A DNA stretch of 64,000 nucleotides from Fidelibacterota bacterium. GTDB lineage: Bacteria > Pseudomonadota > Alphaproteobacteria > Rhodospirillales > Rhodospirillaceae. Of this stretch, positions 1 through 11,459 are shown one piece after another (positions within the stretch are counted from its first letter, which is position 1; each line of letters opens with the position of its first letter). A program made the position numbers and the translations under genes. The DNA is taken from NCBI GenBank assembly GCA_947472795.1, contig CANJBL010000001.1, forward strand, positions 310,001 to 374,000, read 5' to 3'. The notes under the pieces were generated by a model that did not search any database, was not told where the DNA came from, and was given only the letters and a program-made list of their open reading frames with translations.

Positions 1-84
1 GCCCACGAACCTTCCACTCCGCAGTCCCCGGCAGTCCTGCCGGGGAAGGCGAGCGCTGCTGACCAGGGCGCCACGCCCGAGATA

Positions 85-735
85 TTGACTGGCGCAAGCG
101 ACGCTCAAAACGACCCTCAAAACGAGCTGGCGGCGGCAGACGACGACACCCCCGAAACGGGACCTAACCGGCGTTGCATCGCGAGCGGCGAGTCGCTGCC
201 CGTGGCGCGCCTGATCCGTTTTGTCATAGGCCCGGAAGACGTTGTGGTTCCGGACGTTGACGGCCGGCTCCCAGGCCGGGGTTTGTGGTTGAGCGCCCAG
301 CGCAGTATGATAGAAACAGCGGCGTCCAAACGGCTTTTCTCCAGAGCCGCGCGGAAAAACGTGAGCGTCGCCGCCGACCTGGCCGACACTGTCGCCACCC
401 TGCTGAAACGTCGCTGTCTCAATCACCTTGGTCTTGCGCGCCGCGCCGGACTGGTGGTCGCCGGAGCGGAAAAGGTCCGGTCGCAGATCGCAACGGGCTC
501 CGTTGCCGCCCTGCTGGAAGCCGCCGACGGATCGCCTCAAGAGCGCCGCAAGTTCGTTGCCTTGGTGCCCGATGTTCCGGTGGTGGATGTGTTTAGTGGT
601 GCCGAGCTTGGTGCTGCTCTGGGACGCGACGCGGCTGTTCATGTGGTGCTTCGACCCGGCCGCCTTGCGACGATGCTTTTAGACGACGCCGCCCGTTATG
701 CCGGAGTGCGGGCGCCGGCCGCGAGTTTGAGTTGA
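85..735 (+). CDS. YlxR-type RNA-binding protein (DUF448 plus L7Ae-like domain)
   Basis: Predicted RNA-binding protein of the nusA-infB neighbourhood. An N-terminal DUF448/YlxR domain carries the RRC at residues 29-31 and the PGRGLW motif at 63-68. A second domain from about residue 110 (NHLGLARRAGLVVAG) resembles the L7Ae/L30e fold, a fusion usual in alphaproteobacteria. The gene precedes infB by 56 bp in the same direction, so it probably belongs to the nusA-infB operon, with nusA expected just outside the window. The start is uncertain: TTG at 85 gives 28 residues before RRC, as in relatives, but the frame stays open to the window edge, so the true start may lie upstream. The family is clear; its cellular role is less well defined. 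Confidence 0.85.
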   Translation: MTGASDAQNDPQNELAAADDDTPETGPNRRCIASGESLPVARLIRFVIGPEDVVVPDVDGRLPGRGLWLSAQRSMIETAASKRLFSRAARKNVSVAADLADTVATLLKRRCLNHLGLARRAGLVVAGAEKVRSQIATGSVAALLEAADGSPQERRKFVALVPDVPVVDVFSGAELGAALGRDAAVHVVLRPGRLATMLLDDAARYAGVRAPAASLS

Positions 736-791
736 GACGATCATCCGGACGTTTGAGCGAAGACGTTTTATAGAAGGTACGGTTTATCAGC

Positions 792-3311
<2,520 letters not shown>

Positions 3312-3336
3312 ACGCGGGCGCTACAGGGAGTCATCT

Positions 3337-3786
3337 ATGGCGAGACACAAGCCCAGCAAGACCCCAGGCCAGCGCCAGCTGCGGATCGGGGAAGAGATCC
3401 GTCACGTGCTGGCGGACATCTTCGAGCGCGAAACTTTTCGCGATCCGGCCCTCGTGGACGTACGCCTGACCGTGACCGAAGTGCGCCCCAGCCCCGACCT
3501 GCGTCATGCGCGTGTCTATGTGGTGCCCTTGGGCGGCGGCGATACGGCTTCCATCCTCGAAGGTTTGAAGCGCGTGAAACCCTTCCTGCGCCGGTCACTT
3601 GCAAGCCGCATGACAATGAGATTCATCCCCGATCTGATTTTCGCCGGCGACACCACCTTCGACGAGGCCGAACACATCTCGCGCCTTCTGCATAAACCGG
3701 AAGTGGCGCGCGACATCTGGCCAAGCGACGAGGCCCCGGAAGAGAGCGGCGGCAAAGACGAGTCGGCCGACTCGTCTGAAAATTAG
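3337..3786 (+). CDS. rbfA: 30S ribosome-binding factor RbfA
   Basis: Single-KH-type assembly factor that binds immature 30S subunits and helps 16S rRNA 5'-end maturation. The 149 residues contain the family segments RQLRIGEEIRHVLADIFERE near the N-terminus and LTVTEVRPSPDLRHARVYV in the central beta strands. An acidic, low-complexity tail (EESGGKDESADSSEN) follows, as in many relatives. ATG at 3337 is preceded by a GGGAG ribosome-binding site. It sits between infB and truB, the usual order. Identification is firm. Confidence 0.95.
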   Translation: MARHKPSKTPGQRQLRIGEEIRHVLADIFERETFRDPALVDVRLTVTEVRPSPDLRHARVYVVPLGGGDTASILEGLKRVKPFLRRSLASRMTMRFIPDLIFAGDTTFDEAEHISRLLHKPEVARDIWPSDEAPEESGGKDESADSSEN

Positions 3787-3795
3787 GAACGTTTC

Positions 3796-4722
3796 TTGGC
3801 GCGTAAGAAAAAGGGCCAGCCCATCCATGGCTGGATCGCGGTCGATAAACCATCTGGCCTGACGGCTGCCGCGGTGGTGGCCCGGGTCAAACGCGCGCTG
3901 GATGCCGAAAAGGTGGGTCACGGCGGCACACTCGATCCCCTGGCCACCGGCGTTTTGCCGCTGGCTTTGGGCGAGGCCACCAAAACAGTCAGCTTCGTCA
4001 TGGATAGCCGCAAGACCTATCGCTTCGAGGTCACCTGGGGGGCCAGCACCGCTACGGATGACTGCGAGGGGGAAATTACGGCTACTTCGGGGGTGAGACC
4101 GGGGGTGGAGGCCATTAAATTGGCTCTTCCGGCCTTCATTGGGGCTATTTCCCAGGTTCCCCCGGCCTTTTCGGCCATAAAAGTGGCCGGACAGCGGGCT
4201 TATGCCCTCGCCAGGCGCAACGAAGCGGTCGAATTGGCCCCCCGGACCGTCCAAATCGACGCTTTTACTTTCCTGTCCGCGCCCGATTCGGACCATGCCA
4301 CCTTTGAAGTGGACTGCGGCAAGGGCACCTATATCCGGGCCCTGGTGCGCGACCTCGCCCTGGCGTTGGGCACCTTCGGGCATATATCGGCCTTGCGGCG
4401 CACACGCTGCGGCGCTTTCACCGAAAACAGGGCGATTTCCCTGGAAAACCTGGAGGCTTTGGGCGATAAAGCCGCCGCTTCTGAGCATCTGCTTCCACCA
4501 AAGACCGTGCTGGACGACATCCCGGCCCTGGCCCTGACGGAAGACGAGGCTCGCCGCATGACCCTGGGCCAAGCCATCGCGCTATGGCCCGTGGTGAGGC
4601 GAAATCCCCAAGACGGACTCGCGCAGGGAACTGCCGTGCAAGTTCTGTACGGGGACAAGCTTATTGCGGTGGCGGAGGTCGGGAACGGAATGGTCCGCCC
4701 CGTCCGCGTAATGAACAACTGA
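3796..4722 (+). CDS. truB: tRNA pseudouridine(55) synthase TruB
   Basis: Converts U55 in the T-loop of elongator tRNAs to pseudouridine. The motif [12 protein letters not shown] places the catalytic aspartate at residue 47, and [14 protein letters not shown] in the middle of the protein is also diagnostic. At 308 residues it has normal length. The likely start is TTG at 3796, 9 bp after the rbfA stop; the next residues ([22 protein letters not shown]) match relatives closely and no better in-frame ATG exists. It is part of the infB-rbfA-truB-rpsO transcription unit. Confidence 0.96.
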   Translation: MARKKKGQPIHGWIAVDKPSGLTAAAVVARVKRALDAEKVGHGGTLDPLATGVLPLALGEATKTVSFVMDSRKTYRFEVTWGASTATDDCEGEITATSGVRPGVEAIKLALPAFIGAISQVPPAFSAIKVAGQRAYALARRNEAVELAPRTVQIDAFTFLSAPDSDHATFEVDCGKGTYIRALVRDLALALGTFGHISALRRTRCGAFTENRAISLENLEALGDKAAASEHLLPPKTVLDDIPALALTEDEARRMTLGQAIALWPVVRRNPQDGLAQGTAVQVLYGDKLIAVAEVGNGMVRPVRVMNN

Positions 4723-4741
4723 TCTAATTAAGGAGTCCCCG

Positions 4742-5011
4742 ATGTCGATTAGTGCGGAGCGCAAGCAAGCGCTCGTTAAAGAATATGCCACCAAGACCGG
4801 CGACACCGGTTCGCCCGAAGTGCAAGTGGCTGTGCTCTCTGAGCGCATCAAGAATCTCACCGAGCACCTGAAGGGTCACAGCAAGGACAATCACTCCCGC
4901 CGTGGTCTGCTCGTCATGGTCGGCCAGCGCCGCCGTCTGCTCGACTATCTGAAGTCGGCCGACGACAAGCGTTACGACACTCTGATTGGCCGTCTCGGCT
5001 TGCGGCGCTAA
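4742..5011 (+). CDS. rpsO: 30S ribosomal protein S15
   Basis: Primary 16S rRNA-binding protein of the 30S platform. The 89-residue length and the segments [38 protein letters not shown] and [13 protein letters not shown] are diagnostic. ATG at 4742 has the ribosome-binding site AAGGAG 5 bp upstream. It lies between truB and pnp, the common bacterial order. A strong hairpin at 5050-5077 separates it from pnp, so expression of the two may be partly uncoupled. Confidence 0.98.
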   Translation: MSISAERKQALVKEYATKTGDTGSPEVQVAVLSERIKNLTEHLKGHSKDNHSRRGLLVMVGQRRRLLDYLKSADDKRYDTLIGRLGLRR

Positions 5012-5359
5012 AGCGCTGTCTTTGTTCCAGACACCGACGGGAACCGTCCGCGCCCCTTGAGCATATCGAGTGGGCGCTTTCGGTCTTTCTCACAACAGCA
5101 CGGTGCCTGGCGTTTGAACTCGCTGTTGAACGCGCGCGCGGCGCAATGATGCGTCTAGCGCGCGGGGAACTGGCAGATGGGCCGCATGTGCGGCGCGTTT
5201 GCTCTTAAGGAGCGCGGCGCATCTTAAGCGCGCCGTGCGGGGATCGAAATCTCGGCTCGCTAACCTCTGACCGTATGCACGCTGCCAAGGGGCAGCATCC
5301 AACGGTGAGCCGGGCGCACAATACGGTGCCGGTCCGTGGGGTAAGAAGGAAGAAAAACC
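5012..5359 (+). promoter_or_regulatory. rpsO-pnp intergenic leader
   Basis: This 348-bp gene-free stretch holds the rpsO terminator-like hairpin, then a structured pnp leader. A perfect hairpin GCTGCC-AAGG-GGCAGC lies at 5281-5296, and GC-rich segments around 5185-5240 contain several complementary GCGGCGC/GCGCCGC runs. The ribosome-binding site AAGGAAG precedes the pnp ATG. In enterobacteria the pnp leader is cut by RNase III and autoregulated by PNPase; whether that occurs here is inference. Confidence 0.4.
5050..5090 (+). terminator. Terminator-like hairpin after rpsO
   Basis: GCGCCC (5050-5055) pairs with GGGCGC (5072-5077), and the inner CTTGA (5056-5060) pairs with TCGAG (5066-5070) around a 5-base loop with one bulged T. 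The stem is followed by a T-rich tract (TTTCGGTCTTTCT). It could be a partial terminator, or a processing site of the rpsO-pnp transcript. Confidence 0.6.
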
Positions 5360-7489
5360 ATGTCTATGTTCAAAATCACCCGTAAAGAAATCGAGTGGGG
5401 CGGCCGTAAATTGACCGTCGAAACCGGCCGGATCGCGCGCCAGGCTGATGGCGCCGTCCTGGTCACATACGGCGAGACCACGGTGCTCTGCACCGCCGTC
5501 GGCGCCAAATCGCCGAAACCCGGCATCGATTTTTTCCCGCTCACCGTCAATTACCAGGAAAAGACTTTCGCGGCCGGCAAGATCCCGGGCGGCTTCTTCA
5601 AGCGTGAAGGCCGTCCCACGGAAAAGGAAGTGCTGACCTCGCGCCTGGTCGACCGTCCCCTCCGTCCTTTGTTCCACGCTGGCTACCGCAACGAGACGCA
5701 GATTGTTTGCACCGTGCTGTCGCACGACCTGAAGAACGATCCGGACGTTATTGCGTTGATCGGCGCCTCTGCCGCGCTGACGATCTCGGGCCTGCCGTTT
5801 CTGGGTCCGATCGGCGCTGCGCGCGTCGGTTATGTCGACGGCCAGTATGTGCTGAACCCGAAGATGGACGAGCAAGACAAAACCAGCCTGGACCTTGTGC
5901 TCGCCGCCACGCGCGAAGGCGTGCTGATGGTTGAGTCCGAAGCCAAGGAATTGTCGGAAGAAGTGATGCTGGGCGCGGTCAAATTCGGCCACGAACAGAT
6001 GATGCCGGTGATCGACATGATCATCGCGCTTGCCGAAGCCTGCGCCAAGGAGCCGCGCGATATCCCGGCCGAAGCGCCGGAAGTCGCGGCGGTGAAGGGC
6101 AAGCTCGCCTCTTTCGCGGGTGATCTTTCCGAAGCTTACAAAAACCAGATCAAGCAGGATCGCTACGCCGCCGTCGGCGATGTGAAGAAGAAAGCCATCG
6201 CCAGCCTGGGCGAGAACGCGGCGGAAGTCGCTGTCGCGGGCGGAATCTTCAAGCACATGGAAGCCGACGTCGTGCGCGGCAACATCTTGAAGACCGGCAA
6301 GCGTATCGACGGCCGTGACACCAAGACCGTGCGCCAGATCGAGATCGAAGTCGGCATTCTGCCGCGCACGCATGGCTCCGCGTTGTTTACACGCGGTGAA
6401 ACCCAGGCCCTGGTCACCACCACGCTCGGCACCGGCCAGGACGAACAGATCATCGACGCGCTGGAAGGCGAATACCGCCAACGCTTCATGCTGCACTACA
6501 ACTTCCCACCGTACTCGGTCGGTGAAGCCGGCCGCATGGGCAGCCCGGGCCGGCGCGAAATCGGCCACGGCAAACTGGCCTGGCGCGCGCTGCATCCCTT
6601 GATCCCCGGCGCCGACGCGTTCCCCTACACGCTGCGTCTCGTCTCTGAAATCACTGAGTCCAATGGCTCGTCGTCCATGGCCACGGTGTGCGGTTCGTCG
6701 CTGGCGCTGATGGACGCTGGCGTGCCGCTGGCGCGCCCGGTGGCGGGTATCGCCATGGGCCTGATCAAGGAAGGCAAGGACTTCGCCGTTCTGTCGGACA
6801 TCCTGGGTGATGAAGATCACCTGGGCGACATGGACTTCAAGGTGGCCGGCACCGAACAGGGTGTCACCTCGCTGCAGATGGACATCAAGATCACGTCCAT
6901 CACGCCGGAGATCATGGAGATCGCCCTGCGTCAGGCGAAGGATGGGCGTTTGCACATCCTGGGTGAAATGGCCAAGGCAATGACCGGGGCCCGCGATTCC
7001 GTCGCGGAGCACGCCCCGCGCATCACGACCCTCACTGTGCCCAAGGACAAGATCCGTGAGATCATCGGCACCGGCGGCAAAATCATCCGCGAACTGCAAG
7101 AATCTACCGGCACCAAGATCGACATCGAGGATGACGGCACCGTGCGCGTCGCCTCCGCCGATCAGGAGAAGATGGAAGAAGCCGTCCGCCGCATTAAGGA
7201 CATCGTGGCGGAGCCGGAGTTGGGCGTGATTTACAAAGGCACCGTGGTCAAGATCATGGACTTCGGCGCGTTTGTGAACTTCCTTGGCAAGCGCGATGGC
7301 CTTGTGCACATCTCCGAGCTGGCACCTAAGCGCGTCGCGCAAGTCAGCGACGTCGTGAAGGAAGGCGATACGGTTTATGTGAAGTGCCTTGGCGTGGATG
7401 ATCGCGGCAAGGTGAAGCTTTCCATGAAGCGTGTCGATCAGACGACCGGCAAGGAAACCGAGTCCGCCCCCGAAGCTCCTGCGAGCTAA
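5360..7489 (+). CDS. pnp: Polyribonucleotide nucleotidyltransferase (PNPase)
   Basis: 3'-5' phosphorolytic exoribonuclease and RNA-degradation enzyme. The 709 residues hold two RNase PH domains separated by a helical segment. The second has the acidic motif DEDHLGDMD near residues 482-490. A KH domain (IIGTGGKII near 568) and an S1 domain from about residue 623 ([20 protein letters not shown]) follow. Length and domain order match the family. ATG at 5360 has a strong AAGGAAG ribosome-binding site. The structured leader upstream suggests post-transcriptional control. Confidence 0.98.
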   Translation: MSMFKITRKEIEWGGRKLTVETGRIARQADGAVLVTYGETTVLCTAVGAKSPKPGIDFFPLTVNYQEKTFAAGKIPGGFFKREGRPTEKEVLTSRLVDRPLRPLFHAGYRNETQIVCTVLSHDLKNDPDVIALIGASAALTISGLPFLGPIGAARVGYVDGQYVLNPKMDEQDKTSLDLVLAATREGVLMVESEAKELSEEVMLGAVKFGHEQMMPVIDMIIALAEACAKEPRDIPAEAPEVAAVKGKLASFAGDLSEAYKNQIKQDRYAAVGDVKKKAIASLGENAAEVAVAGGIFKHMEADVVRGNILKTGKRIDGRDTKTVRQIEIEVGILPRTHGSALFTRGETQALVTTTLGTGQDEQIIDALEGEYRQRFMLHYNFPPYSVGEAGRMGSPGRREIGHGKLAWRALHPLIPGADAFPYTLRLVSEITESNGSSSMATVCGSSLALMDAGVPLARPVAGIAMGLIKEGKDFAVLSDILGDEDHLGDMDFKVAGTEQGVTSLQMDIKITSITPEIMEIALRQAKDGRLHILGEMAKAMTGARDSVAEHAPRITTLTVPKDKIREIIGTGGKIIRELQESTGTKIDIEDDGTVRVASADQEKMEEAVRRIKDIVAEPELGVIYKGTVVKIMDFGAFVNFLGKRDGLVHISELAPKRVAQVSDVVKEGDTVYVKCLGVDDRGKVKLSMKRVDQTTGKETESAPEAPAS

Positions 7490-7505
7490 GGGGCGGCGGG
7501 GTTCC

Positions 7506-8237
7506 TTGATCAAGATCCCCCGCATCATAGCCCATCGCGGCAGCCCGCGAGCGGCGCCAGAGAATACTCTGGCGTCGTTTCGCCAGGCCGCCGCGGAGGG
7601 CGCTGCGTGGGTCGAGTTCGACGCAAGCCTTACTTTCGATACCCGCGTCATCGTTTTCCACGACGATGACCTCGACCGCACGTCAGACGGCAGCGGTCCT
7701 GTTTCTCAAACCACGTTTGATGTGATTACCGCGCTGGATGCGGGCCGCTGGTTTGCGCCCGCGTTCACCGGTGAGATGATCCCGTCTCTCGAAGAAGCCA
7801 TCGAGCAGTTCGTCGCACTCGGTCTCAACTTCAACATGGAGCTGAAGACCGATCCGGGCCGCGAGGTGGAACTGGCCGAGACCGCTCTGCCGATCGCGAT
7901 CGAGTGCTGGCCGGCAAGCTTGCCCGTACCGCTCGTCTCCAGTTTTTCGCTCCAGGCCGTGGCCGCGGCGAAAGAAGTCGCGCCGCAATGGCCGCGCGGA
8001 TTCCTGTTCGACCGCCTGCCGGAAAACTGGCGTGAGCTGGGCGCCTCTCTCGATCTTGCAAGCTTCAATGCCAACCAAAAGCACCTCACCCGCGAGCAGG
8101 TGATGGAGGTGCGGGGTGCCGGCTATGCCGTGATGACCTATACAGTGAACGAGCCGGCGCGCGCCGAGACCCTGTTTGGCTGGGGCGTGGACGCGATTTT
8201 CACGGATATTCCCGGGGAAATGTTAAAGCATTTTTGA
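7506..8237 (+). CDS. ugpQ: Glycerophosphodiester phosphodiesterase
   Basis: Hydrolyses deacylated phospholipid glycerophosphodiesters to glycerol-3-phosphate and an alcohol. Family motifs are IAHRG (His10-Arg11) with ENTLASF, then WVEFDASLTFD and HDDDLDRTSDG; the C-terminal VMTYTVNEPARAETLFGWGVDAIFTDIPG is characteristic. No signal peptide is visible, so a cytoplasmic UgpQ-like role fits. The start chosen is TTG at 7506 (MIKIPRIIAHRG), with AAGGGG upstream. The frame stays open further upstream into pnp, but that extension is not conserved-looking. It closely follows pnp on the same strand and may be read through from it. Confidence 0.9.
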   Translation: MIKIPRIIAHRGSPRAAPENTLASFRQAAAEGAAWVEFDASLTFDTRVIVFHDDDLDRTSDGSGPVSQTTFDVITALDAGRWFAPAFTGEMIPSLEEAIEQFVALGLNFNMELKTDPGREVELAETALPIAIECWPASLPVPLVSSFSLQAVAAAKEVAPQWPRGFLFDRLPENWRELGASLDLASFNANQKHLTREQVMEVRGAGYAVMTYTVNEPARAETLFGWGVDAIFTDIPGEMLKHF

Positions 8238-8419
8238 AATAAAGCTTGAGTATCAATGCCTTGCCTATAGATTACCGGAAGATAAAGCTGGCTTGGCTTG
8301 GTTCCTGTCCACTCCCCACCTATATTGCGGGCGCGATTCGCCGGCAGCCCACGGGAGGTGGCGCTGGAACCGGTGCGAAGCCTCGCCAAAACCGCACACG
8401 TCTAAAAGGGTCTTAAAGC

Positions 8420-9817
8420 GTGAAAGCGCTCAATCCGATCGTCATTGCAGGCCAGGAAGTGCTGCCTATTGTTGAAGGCGGCAAGGGAGTCGCCGTCTCC
8501 AATGGCATGAGCTCGGGCGCTTGGGCCGCCGCCGGCGGCGTCGGCACATTCTCGGGCGTGAACGCCGATTCCTATGACACCGTCGGCCATCACATTCCGC
8601 AGATCTATCACGGACGCACCCGCAAGGAGCGCCACGAGGAGCTGATCCGCTACGCGATCGACGGCGGCATCACGCAGGCGCGCATCGCGCACGAGACTCG
8701 CGGCAACAACGGCCGCCTGCACATCAACATCCTTTGGGAAATGGGCGGCGCCGAACGCGTTCTCGAAGGCGTCATGGATAAGTGCAAAGGCCTCATCCAG
8801 GGCGTGACCTGCGGCGCGGGCATGCCCTACAAACTCGCCGAAATCGCCGCGCACTACGGCATCCACTATTACCCGATCATCTCCTCGGGCCGCGCCTTCC
8901 GCGCGCTGTGGAAACGCGCCTATCACAAATTCTCCGATCTGCTCGGCGGCGTTGTCTATGAAGACCCGTGGCTGGCCGGCGGACACAACGGCCTCTCCAA
9001 CTCCGAGGATCCGCGCAAGCCGGAAGATCCCTATCCGCGCGTCGTCGCCTTGCGTCAGGTGATGAATGAAGCTGGCCTGCATAACACGCCGATCATCATG
9101 GCTGGCGGCGTGTGGTGGCTCTCCGAGTGGGAGCACTGGCTTGATAATCCGGAAGTGGGTCCCGTCGCGTTCCAGTTTGGCACGCGGCCGCTGCTGACGC
9201 AGGAAAGCCCGATCTCACCGGCGTGGAAGCGCAAACTTGTCGACCTGCAGCCCGGCGATATCGATCTGCAGCGCTTTAGCCCGACAGGCTTTTATTCGTC
9301 CGCCGTTCACAACAAGTTCCTTGAGAACCTTGAACACCGCAGCGACCGCCAGATTCCCTTCTCGCCCGACCCCGTGGGCGCGCACGAAACCGCACTCAAC
9401 ATCGGTTTACGCAAAAAAGAAATCTACGTGACCGCCGCCGACAAGTTCCGTGCCCAGAGCTGGATGGATCATGGCTTCACCGAGTCCATGAAGACGCCGG
9501 ATTCGACCTTGATCTTCGTCACGCCGGATGAAGCTGAAACCATTCGCGCCGATCAAACCGCCTGCATGGGCTGCCTTTCGGCCTGTTCGTTCTCCAACTG
9601 GTCGCAGAACGAAGAGGGCAACACGGGCCGCAAGGCCGATCCGCGCAGCTTCTGCATTCAGAAGACGTTGCAGAATATCGCCCACGACGGCAGCATCGAT
9701 AACGAACTGATGTTCGCTGGCCACAACGCTTACCGCTTCAGCCAGGACCCCTGGTACAACAACGGCTTCGTGCCGACGGTGAAGCAACTGGTCGAGCGCA
9801 TCACCACGGGTTGGTAA
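8420..9817 (+). CDS. Nitronate monooxygenase / NAD(P)H-dependent flavin oxidoreductase family protein
   Basis: Predicted FMN-dependent TIM-barrel oxidoreductase of the 2-nitropropane dioxygenase / nitronate monooxygenase superfamily; the physiological substrate is not evident. At 465 residues it is longer than classical members. Visible signatures are GGVGTFSGVNADSYD near residue 40, GVTCGAGMP, YPIISSGRA, TPIIMAGGVWW and VGPVAFQFGTRPL, typical of the FMN-phosphate-binding half. A C-terminal extension carries a cysteine cluster (C382, C385, C389 and C412). Start GTG at 8420; its ribosome-binding site is weak (AAAGCG). It stands alone between ugpQ and a minus-strand acetyltransferase gene. Confidence 0.75.
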   Translation: MKALNPIVIAGQEVLPIVEGGKGVAVSNGMSSGAWAAAGGVGTFSGVNADSYDTVGHHIPQIYHGRTRKERHEELIRYAIDGGITQARIAHETRGNNGRLHINILWEMGGAERVLEGVMDKCKGLIQGVTCGAGMPYKLAEIAAHYGIHYYPIISSGRAFRALWKRAYHKFSDLLGGVVYEDPWLAGGHNGLSNSEDPRKPEDPYPRVVALRQVMNEAGLHNTPIIMAGGVWWLSEWEHWLDNPEVGPVAFQFGTRPLLTQESPISPAWKRKLVDLQPGDIDLQRFSPTGFYSSAVHNKFLENLEHRSDRQIPFSPDPVGAHETALNIGLRKKEIYVTAADKFRAQSWMDHGFTESMKTPDSTLIFVTPDEAETIRADQTACMGCLSACSFSNWSQNEEGNTGRKADPRSFCIQKTLQNIAHDGSIDNELMFAGHNAYRFSQDPWYNNGFVPTVKQLVERITTGW

Positions 9818-9821
9818 CCGC

Positions 9822-10406
9822 TTAAGCTTTTTTCAGCGTTTTGAATTTCGCGTATTCCTGATCGAGCACGCTGTAGATCAATGTGCTCCACCACTTACCG
9901 CGTGCGAAGTGCAGATCGCGCAGCAAACCCTCGCGCGCCATACCTACTTTCTGCAGCACGCGGATGGACGCCTTGTTGTCGGGGCTGCACTGAGCCGCCA
10001 CGCGATGCAGCTTGAAGTGCATGAAGGCAGCATCGAGGATCGCGCCCGCGATCTCGGTCGCAAAGCCCATCTTCCAGAATTTGGGCGCGATGCCGAAGCC
10101 AATCTCACCCTGCCGCTCGGCCGGATCGACAATCTTCAACACGGCCTCACCAATGATTTCACCCGTATCGCGGCGCGTGGCGGCCAGGAAATACATGGTG
10201 CGGGGTGCCACGTTCTGTTCCGTCACCACCCAACCCAGCAACGTCTCCAGCTGTTCGGCCGTCGGGGCTTCGGCGCGCTGGAACTGCCAGTAGGCATCCT
10301 CTTTGGCGTAGGCAAAAACCGAAGGCACGTCGGCCACGATGTAGTCGCGCAGCGCGAGGCGGCGCGTTTGCAGGGGAAGAGGCAGGGACGTCAGGTTCAG
10401 CGCCAT
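9822..10406 (-). CDS. GNAT-family N-acetyltransferase (RimJ/RimL-like)
   Basis: Acetyl-CoA-dependent N-acetyltransferase. The 194 residues contain TRRLALRDYIVADVPSVFAYAKED at the N-terminus, the acetyl-CoA region GEIGFGIAPKFWKMGFATEIAGAILDAAF, and NKASIRVLQKVGMAREG, all typical of the ribosomal-protein acetyltransferase-like subgroup. The substrate cannot be predicted. ATG at 10406 was chosen because AGGA lies 7-8 bp upstream; a GTG five codons earlier has no visible ribosome-binding site. The gene converges on the flavin oxidoreductase gene with only 4 bp between stops. Confidence 0.85.
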   Translation of the reverse strand: MALNLTSLPLPLQTRRLALRDYIVADVPSVFAYAKEDAYWQFQRAEAPTAEQLETLLGWVVTEQNVAPRTMYFLAATRRDTGEIIGEAVLKIVDPAERQGEIGFGIAPKFWKMGFATEIAGAILDAAFMHFKLHRVAAQCSPDNKASIRVLQKVGMAREGLLRDLHFARGKWWSTLIYSVLDQEYAKFKTLKKA

Positions 10407-10517
10407 GGCGAATCCTAGCACGAAAACAACGTCAGATCATGGACTTGCCAAGATTTTGCGCGCGCTGTCTTGCGCGGGTGGCGCTCTCAGCCTTATCTTG
10501 CGCGTGGGGAACATCTC

Positions 10518-11033
10518 ATGAACATCGCCAATTCCAACTTTCAAAAGCCTTCCTTTCAGAGCAAAGCGCCCGCCGGTCGCGCCCGGCGCGCCACCCAGTT
10601 GCGCCCCGAGCCGGCGGCCGTCACGGCGGCCGTGACGCGCGGCGTCGGCCGCTGGATGGAGGATTTGGGATTCGCGAGCCTCACCGAATTCAAGCTCGGC
10701 AACGGCCGGCGCGCCGACGTGGTGGGCCTCAACGACTCCGGTATCATTCTCATGGTGGAAGTGAAAAGCACGCCGGAGGATTTTCGCGGCGATGCCAAGT
10801 GGCTGGACTACGTGCCCTACTGCGACGGTTTTTCCTTCGCCGTGCCGCCGCACTTTCCTTGGCAGATACTGCCCGCCACCTGCGGCGTCATCATGGCCGA
10901 TGCGCACACCGCGACGGTTTTACGCGAGGCGCCGCGTCATCCTTTACACGCGTCGCGCCGCAAGGCGCTGACCTTGCGCTTTGCTTTGGCTGCGGGCCAG
11001 CGGCTCGCCTCCATCATTGATCCACGTCTTTAG
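10518..11033 (+). CDS. mmcB: MmcB-family DNA repair protein
   Basis: Matches the DUF1052/MmcB family, whose Caulobacter founder is linked to mitomycin C resistance and the SOS response. The 171 residues show a PD-(D/E)XK-like pattern: EFKLGNGRRADVVGLNDSGIILMVEVKSTPEDFRGDAKW supplies Asp and Glu-x-Lys candidates, followed by YCDGFSFAVPPHFP. A nuclease-like role follows from the family fold and is inference. ATG at 10518 (MNIANSNF) has GGGGA 6 bp upstream; an upstream in-frame extension lacks a good ribosome-binding site. The 110 bp before the start could hold a promoter, but I did not identify a LexA box. Confidence 0.85.
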   Translation: MNIANSNFQKPSFQSKAPAGRARRATQLRPEPAAVTAAVTRGVGRWMEDLGFASLTEFKLGNGRRADVVGLNDSGIILMVEVKSTPEDFRGDAKWLDYVPYCDGFSFAVPPHFPWQILPATCGVIMADAHTATVLREAPRHPLHASRRKALTLRFALAAGQRLASIIDPRL

Positions 11034-11045
11034 ATTTTAAGAAGA

Positions 11046-11459
11046 TCAGCCGCAGTAAAGGCCGATGACACGGTCGTATTTGTCGAGCTCGACATTGAGT
11101 CGCCTCGGGCTCTGATCCATGCTGACGCGCGCACCGGAGGGGATGACACGGTAAGGCGCGGTCAGGTTTTCCTCGCGGATGAACTGGCCTTCCTTGGGCG
11201 CTTCTTTGCCCTTCATGACCAGCTTCATGCCAAGTGCGGGCACCAATACATGACCGCGGCAGTTCACCAGCATTTCCGGCAGGACAGGCTGGCGGATCAC
11301 TGCCGGCTCGTCGGCGAAAGCATCCGGCGTCTTGAAGTCGAATTTCGGGAAGGTTCTTTGACCTTGGGTCTGGCAACCGCCAAGGGCGAGCAACAGCACC
11401 GACGCGGCCATCACACCTGCCAACCGTTTCATTGCGCGCCCGCTCGTGATTTGACTCAT
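11046..11459 (-). CDS. Lipoprotein with a C-terminal I78-type peptidase-inhibitor-like motif
   Basis: Predicted lipoprotein of 137 residues. A hydrophobic signal ends in a lipobox (LALGGC). The C-terminal segment RVIPSGARVSMDQSPRRLNVELDKYDRVIGLYCG matches the core pattern of peptidase inhibitor family I78 (arginine, D-x-x-x-x-RLNV-x-LD, terminal CG). The ATG at 11459 overlaps the hldE stop as ATGA, which suggests translational coupling. An alternative start, ATG at 11432 (MKRLAGVMAAS), gives a shorter, more typical signal peptide. The inhibitor function is inferred from the motif only; the target protease is unknown. Confidence 0.65.
   Translation of the reverse strand: MSQITSGRAMKRLAGVMAASVLLLALGGCQTQGQRTFPKFDFKTPDAFADEPAVIRQPVLPEMLVNCRGHVLVPALGMKLVMKGKEAPKEGQFIREENLTAPYRVIPSGARVSMDQSPRRLNVELDKYDRVIGLYCG

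Noticed and set aside
5090-7681. An 863-codon open frame antisense to pnp
   Set aside because: It is a composition shadow of pnp; its product is low-complexity Arg/Asp/His-rich and it crosses the pnp leader and ugpQ start.
8238-8419. Possible riboswitch or small RNA before the flavin oxidoreductase gene
   Set aside because: CCGGTGCGAAG recalls a cobalamin-type box and short stems are present, but the conserved core of a known riboswitch class could not be traced.
9818-9832. GCTTAAGC plus T-run between convergent genes as a terminator
   Set aside because: The stem is only a short AT-rich palindrome, too weak to call.
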